64,000 nt of DNA from Taxillus chinensis (Eukaryota; Streptophyta; Magnoliopsida; Santalales; Loranthaceae). Of the stretch, positions 59,000 through 64,000 are shown piece by piece. The stretch is from assembly GCA_023512835.1 (NCBI GenBank), contig CM042086.1, positions 19,413,029 through 19,477,028 of the forward strand, in the 5' to 3' direction. Within the stretch, counting starts at the first letter, position 1. The number at the start of each line of letters is the position of its first letter. The notes under the pieces were generated by a model. It searched no databases. It was not told the DNA's origin and saw only the letters and a program-made list of their open reading frames with translations. A program made the position numbers and the translations under genes.

Positions 59000-60440
59000 T
59001 ACAAAGGAAGAACATGGACGATATGAAAAACAAACCCAAGGTTTTGAGAATGAGAAAGATGATAGTGCAGGGGAAATTAAAGCATTAGAGAAAGTGACAA
59101 ATGGATGGAGGGTGAGGTTGATGCAGTTGTAATTTGAACTTCAAACAAAGACAAAAGAAATATGAATGAAACCAATGTTATTTTTGTCTTGAGAAAGCAA
59201 TCTGAAAGATTTCTTGTTGAGTATGACCGGTTGCCTAAAGAAAACCAAATCCTTAAAGGGGCACCGTAGAGGGGCCTCATGGTATAATTCTGCTTAGGGG
59301 CACCTAGAGTCTAAGGATGGCCCTGCATAGCACCACTACCGTAAACTAATGTGACACCGACAAAGTGAAATATCTTAGCAATGAAATTTATTCTAAACCG
59401 TTGAAAGAAAATCCAATGATCCATATTAAGAATTACACTCATGCAATACTTTGGTATTGTATGGGATATGTATTTATTTTAATTATAAATTTTTAATGAT
59501 TTATATATAATGTTATCTTATAAAACTGTATGAGTTCTATTAGAACATCTTGAATTATCTTTTTATTTGGCCCTGTTAGGCCCCATTTTGTCTGAGTTGG
59601 ACATACACATTTAGACTTCTTTTTTATTTGTTAACCATTTTGTATAGATAATTAAAGAGACGTGACCGTTGATTCAAAAGGCGTAATTTCAATGACTTCT
59701 TTTAAAAGGCTTTCAAATGTCAAAAATGTAGTTGCATGTGATAGAAAATTAAATTCCAGAATCAGCACCTTCGGCCGCGTCCAAATTTGAGGTTAAAATG
59801 AAGAAGTTATAGTCAAAACTGTATTTTGACCGCTAACGGCGATAACTTAACGACCAATATTCAAAACGACACTTCGGATCAGGTCACAAATTTCATACTA
59901 TTAATACTCTCATCATTATGAGAATTTTGACATATATTTTGCATGTATTCGCTCACAAAGTTTATTTTCAAAAAAATAAAAAAATCTTTTTCAATAATAA
60001 AAGCAGTTTAGGGACGCGCAGTATAAGCTTGACATAAAAATAAAATCATTTTAAAATAAAAATAATACAGAGTCGCTCGTTTTGACGCCCTGCGTCCAAA
60101 AATAATTTTTTTGTGATTTTTTGAAACCCAAATTTTCTTGATGAATCTCAAACTTAAAAACATCAGTTAAACAAATTATTTATTTGAAAAATTTAAAACT
60201 CCAGCCGCTGTATTTTTCTCTTACTCGCCTAAAAGTCCACTTATCACTTTCTCATTGATTTAAAAAACAAAAACAAAACAAAAAACAAACAAAACAAAAA
60301 AAACAAAGAAAAACAAGAAAACAATAGCAAAAAAAAAGAGCCAATCGGTCAACCCTTCTCGATCTCCCTCTCCGTCCCGTCTCTCTCACGCAGGCAGCAA
60401 CGCAGCACTTCTTTCTTCCCCAGGCACAGAGACGCAGTGC
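59000..60440. other. No gene recognised; retroelement-like non-coding DNA
   Basis: 59270-59325 (reverse complement CAGGGCCATCCTTAGACTC) resembles one end of the hAT-like element at 11789, but I did not find its partner. 59750-60110 resembles non-coding LTR-retrotransposon DNA. 60250-60340 is an A/C-rich low-complexity run. Confidence 0.35.
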
Positions 60441-60443
60441 AGG

Positions 60444-61050
60444 TAGGGGTGAAATCGGTTCAGTTTGGATTGGTTTAAGCAATTTTTCAAACCAATTTGA
60501 TATGTTTCGGTTTGAACAAAATGAAACCAAACCAAACCTATTGCTTGGAGCAAACCAAACTGGACCGAATTGATTCGGTTTGGTTTGGTTCGGTTTGAAC
60601 CGGCGGTTTGAATTATTATCAATTTGGATCGGTTTGAGTCGGTTTAGTTTATAAATTTTGAATTCTTAAAATTAAAATGATGTAAAATAAAAATAAATAA
60701 ATAGTATGTAAGCATATCAATATTAATACATATTAAATTTATATTTATGTCTCAAAATTTGATAATATAATTTACAAATATAACATATCAAGTATTAACA
60801 AATAATCTTAAATAAATAAATCCAAAACATAAAATAAAAATATAAAATTAGTCAATAATAACATTATTCGGTTCGGTTTGGTTTAAACCGTGGTTTTGAA
60901 ATCTCAAACCAAACCAAACCAATATCTTATTCAGTTTCAAACCAAACCAAACCGATTTTTGTTCGGTTTCAACGGTTTGATAAATTAGCGGTTTCGGCGG
61001 ATCGGTTTGGACCGGTTTCGGCGGTTTGACGGTTTAGAGTTACACCCCTA
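60444..61050. mobile_element. hAT-type MITE, 607 bp ('CGGTTTGG' family, copy B)
   Basis: Perfect 8-bp target duplication AGTGCAGG at 60436-60443 and 61051-61058. Ends TAGGGGTGAAATCGG and (reverse complement) TAGGGGTGTAACTC. Similar along its full length to the element at 18007-18614. It is better preserved at the ends, so the insertion is younger. Confidence 0.93.
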
Positions 61051-61059
61051 AGTGCAGGC

Positions 61060-62265
61060 ACATGGACCCTCCTGGTATGGATTCCTTCCCCTTTTTCCTT
61101 CCTCTCTTTCGCCTGCCTTGCCAAAACCAGCTCTCCTTCCTGCCACTGCACAACCGGCCGCGCCTCCCCATACCTCCCTAGTCCCTACACCCTGCCAGCC
61201 ATGCCAAACCCATCACCAAGCCCGATTCTCGCCTCCCTTGATTCGAACTCAAACCCTAATTCATCTTCCCCTATTTAAACCCATCAAACCCATCAATCCA
61301 AAGAGGGGCTCTCACGATTGCAAAACCTATTTACAAAAACTACAATGCCTTAATTTCTTATCTTCCCCATCGTCCTCCACAGAGAGTTCCCCCTGGACGA
61401 ACATCACGCCGCCGGCCGCCTCCTTTACCCATCAAAAATCGGCCACCGCCATTACATCCCCAGACTACATAATCCATCCTTCCCCTCTGATGGCTTGCTA
61501 GACGTCACAGTGCTCTCACGTTGGCCAGTGACACAGATCGCCTCCACTCCTCTACGAAGCCGTCGCTCCAGGCGCGCGCCAACCCCTCCTGGCCGCCTCC
61601 GCGACGCTCTCGTCTACACCCAGAGGCACCGCTCCTCGCTGCAGTCGTCATCAAACCAAGATGCCACTCCACGAGGCCTCCACTGCCTCGCATCGCCTAG
61701 CTTCACGCCTTCCCACTGGTCACCTGAGGGATCAAGGAAGTAGTGGTTTGTTCGTTTGGATTGAAGAAAGGTTGGCTGTGTGGGTTTTTATTTAACATGC
61801 TTTATGCTTTGTTTGATGTTTGCATTGGTTTTTGTTGGCTCTGTTGTTTCGGTTCCGTATGTATGTTGGGTTTTTGTCGATGCTGTGTTGTATTGTATCA
61901 ATGCCTTCAGCAATGTTGTGGGTTTTGTTTTAGATTGGTTTCATATTGCTTTCAATAATATAGTAAGTTTCGTTTCAGCAATGTTGTCTGTTTTAGATTG
62001 AGTTTCGTTTCAGTGCTGGGTGCTGCCTTGTTTCTGTATGCGTGAGTCAATAGCTTTGTTTTTGTTTCTCGTTTTTGTATGCATGTGTGACACCTATTAT
62101 GGCTTCGCGACTGACTAGTTCCGATTTGTGCTGCTATCGATTGACTACATCATCAAATCGGCTATTGGAGCCATGAGATGTGTCGTTTTTGTATCCATAT
62201 ATTCTGTTTTGTTATTACCTTTTTTTTACGTCCTGCTTTGGTCGTTTTTGGGTGATGGAGTGTTA
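61060..62265. other. No gene recognised; C-rich then T/G-rich sequence
   Basis: 61060-61740 is C-rich with a 149-codon frame (61052-61501) and others, proline/serine-rich by composition and without a recognisable domain. A TATTTAAA lies at about 61272. 61740-62260 is T/G-rich and has no stop-poor frame of note. It may be the untranslated region or intron of a gene I cannot identify. Confidence 0.35.
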
Positions 62266-62574
62266 TGTGCGTTCATGCAGGCTGTGTGCGTGGGTCGTGT
62301 GCGTGAGTTATGTATGCGTGGGTCGTTGATCGTGGGTCGTGGGTTCTGCGTGGGTCAGTCAGTCTTAGCCGTGGGCAGGTGATATGCTTGGCATCGTGTT
62401 TAGTGGTCGTGGGATTAAATCCCATTGTGCATGTGTCTTTAATTTCCTCGTGAGTGCTATTATATAAAGCCAAGTGGGTCGTGTGAATAGATATGAAATG
62501 AATTCCAGAAAAAACTCTCCTTCCTAATTATCTTTTCTCTGCTTTCTAATTCTCCTCCCAAATTCTTCCTATCA
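62266..62574 (+). repeat. 5' LTR of the gag-only element
   Basis: 309 bp with a TATATAAA box at 62461-62468, the likely RNA polymerase II promoter, about 110 bp before the LTR end. Confidence 0.9.
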
Positions 62575-62576
62575 TT

Positions 62577-62588
62577 TGGTATCAGAGC
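62577..62588 (+). other. Primer-binding site, initiator-methionine tRNA
   Basis: TGGTATCAGAGC, two bases after the LTR end, complementary to the 3' end of plant initiator tRNA-Met. This is where minus-strand DNA synthesis would start. Confidence 0.9.
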
Positions 62589-62595
62589 TATCCTC

Positions 62596-63642
62596 ATGGA
62601 TACCCAGGGCAAGTCCAATGCTGAATTTCGCAATGAAGTAAACACCATCCTAGCCCGTCATGAGTCAAGCTTTGATCAAATCAATGCTGCCCTACAGACG
62701 GTCATGACGGACCTTCAAGCCCTACGTGCTGCAACGCATAGTCCAGTCGTGACGCCACCTGAAGTCAATCCATTTGCGCCCGCAGAGTCCTCCCACCGGC
62801 CAAACGCATCACGTGCTCTTACCATCAACGAGCACTCCCAACAACGCATCAAGTTGTCCTTCCCAAGGTTCAATGGGGAAGATCCTATGGGATGGGTCTA
62901 CAAGGCAAAACAATATTTTGAATTCCAACATATTGTGCCAGATGAACAAGTTCAACTAGCGTCTTTTCACCTGGAAGGCGTTGCACTCCAATGGCATCGG
63001 TGGTTAGCAAAATTCAAGGGACCACTTACGTGGGATGAGTTCACCAAGGCTGTCCTTCGCCGGTTCGGCCCCACTGAGTACGAAAATCCGTCTGAAGCCT
63101 TGTGTCGACTCAAACAGACCTCAACAGTAGCAGCTTACCAGGAGGCCTTTGAAAAACTTTCCCATCAAGTTGACGGCCTGTCGGACAATTTCCTGACTAA
63201 TTGCTTTATTGGTGGACTTAAAGATGAGGTTCGCTTGGATATCAAGATCAAGCAGCCCAGTTCCCTTGTAGATGCCATCGGAGTAGCTCGTCTTATCGAG
63301 GAGCGAAATCAATTACAAACAGGGCTAGCTCAACCTTTCTGCCCCAAGTCATCGCCAGCCGCACCTACACCAAAAGTAAGCTCCAATACAACAAGTGGCA
63401 TACTTGGACCCCCACCAACCCAGCGTGGGAATCCAACTTCTAATTCTTCCGCTACTACATTTTATCGGATCACCAACCAAGAAGCGCGAGAACGTCGTGA
63501 GAAGGGATTATGCTATTATTGTGATGCCAAATTCGTTCCCGGTCATCGTTGTGAACGTCCAAAATTATTTATGATAGAAGACTCACCACCACCAAATTTT
63601 GAGGAGGAAAATCACGTTCCGCCAGAACCAGGAGGAGGATAG
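62596..63642 (+). CDS. Ty3/Gypsy-type Gag protein, 348 aa, intact
   Basis: Structural protein that would package the element's RNA into virus-like particles in the cytoplasm. The N-terminal ~75 residues are predicted helical and polar. The retrotransposon gag domain follows (about residues 90-220), with the typical KLSFPRFNGEDPMGW, YFEFQHI and ALQWHRWL segments. A cysteine-histidine knuckle CYYCDAKFVPGHRC near residue 315 would bind nucleic acid. The frame ends soon after (EPGGG), where autonomous relatives continue into protease. ATG 62596 is the first after the primer site. An open gag in an element without pol suggests recent selection or recent insertion, with mobility depending on enzymes from a full-length Gypsy relative. 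Confidence 0.93.
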   Translation: MDTQGKSNAEFRNEVNTILARHESSFDQINAALQTVMTDLQALRAATHSPVVTPPEVNPFAPAESSHRPNASRALTINEHSQQRIKLSFPRFNGEDPMGWVYKAKQYFEFQHIVPDEQVQLASFHLEGVALQWHRWLAKFKGPLTWDEFTKAVLRRFGPTEYENPSEALCRLKQTSTVAAYQEAFEKLSHQVDGLSDNFLTNCFIGGLKDEVRLDIKIKQPSSLVDAIGVARLIEERNQLQTGLAQPFCPKSSPAAPTPKVSSNTTSGILGPPPTQRGNPTSNSSATTFYRITNQEARERREKGLCYYCDAKFVPGHRCERPKLFMIEDSPPPNFEEENHVPPEPGGG

Positions 63643-63691
63643 ACTGTTTTTTTTCCTTGAGGACAAGGAATGTTAAGCAGGGGGAATATTA

Positions 63692-64000
63692 TGTGCGTTC
63701 ATGCAGGCTGTGTGTGTGGGTCGTGTGTGTGAGTTGTGTATGCGTGGGTCGTTGATTGTGGGTCGTGGGTTCTGCGTGGGTCAGTCAGTCTTAGTCGTGG
63801 GCAAGTGATATGCCTAGCATCGTGTTTAGTGGTCGTGGGATTAAATCCCATTGTGCATGTGTCTTCAATTTCCTCGTGAGTGCTATTATATAAAGCCAAG
63901 TGGGTCGTGTGAATATATATGAAATGAATTCCTGAAAAAACTCTCCTTCCTAATTATCTTTTCTCTGCTTTCCAATTCTCCTCCCAAATTCTTCCTATCA
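63692..64000 (+). repeat. 3' LTR of the gag-only element
   Basis: 309 bp, ending at the window edge with TTCTTCCTATCA, the same terminus as the 5' LTR. Preceded by the purine tract CAGGGGGAATATTA. TATATAAA at 63887-63894. Confidence 0.9.

Larger units (their letters stand above)
62266..64000 (+). mobile_element. Gag-only LTR retrotransposon (TR-GAG type), 1735 bp
   Basis: Two 309-bp LTRs (62266-62574 and 63692-64000) start TGTGCGTTCATGCAGG and end TTCTTCCTATCA. The primer site TGGTATCAGAGC, a perfect complement to the initiator-methionine tRNA end, lies at 62577-62588. One open gag gene follows, then the purine tract CAGGGGGAA. No protease, reverse transcriptase, RNase H or integrase is present or would fit. 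The LTRs differ at about a dozen sites, nearly all transitions. The element fills the rest of the window, so its right target duplication is out of view. Confidence 0.92.

Noticed and set aside
61052..61501. 149-codon proline/serine-rich frame
   Set aside because: Composition follows the C-rich DNA, there is no domain, and the start is formed at the edge of a MITE target duplication.

Overview
The window is nuclear DNA of a flowering plant, probably a woody eudicot; I cannot name the species. The evidence is AT-rich intergenic DNA full of small plant transposons, spliceosomal introns, an intronless plant-type histone H2B gene, and family-1 UDP-glycosyltransferase (UGT) genes of the UGT73 type. 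Intact protein-coding sequence is sparse: one partial multi-exon gene, one histone gene and two complete UGT genes. Most of the rest is mobile or decayed DNA.

Layout. (1) 2.0-4.15 kb, minus strand: the first five exons of a NodGS/FluG-type gene (amidohydrolase plus glutamine-synthetase-like fusion) that runs off the left edge. One of its introns has the signature of a U12-type AT-AC intron. (2) 4.6-14.2 kb: no gene recognised; a SINE with a 16-bp target duplication, LTR-like DNA with a TACGAA-rich array, and a hAT-type element. (3) 14.43-15.19 kb: histone H2B with an octamer/CCAAT/TATA-like promoter. (4) 17.6-20.9 kb: nested hAT-type elements, a tiny LTR remnant and a broken hAT transposase remnant. 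(5) 23.7-29.7 kb: two UGT73-type genes in tandem; the first is broken by a one-base deletion, the second is intact. (6) 30-48 kb: duplicated and decayed DNA, namely a hAT-like element, a ~0.8-1.8 kb cassette present three times, a high-GC TRIM array (LTR-internal-LTR-internal-LTR), broken fragments of NSE4 and UPL7, SIRE/Copia-like LTR DNA, and an inverted pair of unidentified exon-like segments. (7) 50.15-51.64 kb: a third UGT, intact and closest to the broken first one. (8) 53-61 kb: a second TRIM, the 'AAACGGGC' transposon family with a nested MITE, a 571-bp foldback element and a hAT MITE. (9) 62.27-64.0 kb: a compact LTR element carrying only gag, whose second LTR ends at the window edge.

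How the parts fit. From memory, Arabidopsis chromosome 3 carries NodGS (At3g53180), UGT73C7/UGT73D1 (At3g53160/At3g53150) and UPL7 (At3g53090) close together. NodGS, UGT73-like genes and a UPL7 fragment in the same order here suggest this is the orthologous neighbourhood, with UGT duplication and heavy transposon invasion. The UGTs probably glucosylate small molecules such as hormones, terpenoids, phenolics or xenobiotics; substrates cannot be read from sequence. TGACG elements and one G-box upstream of the UGTs fit stress or xenobiotic induction, but this is inference.
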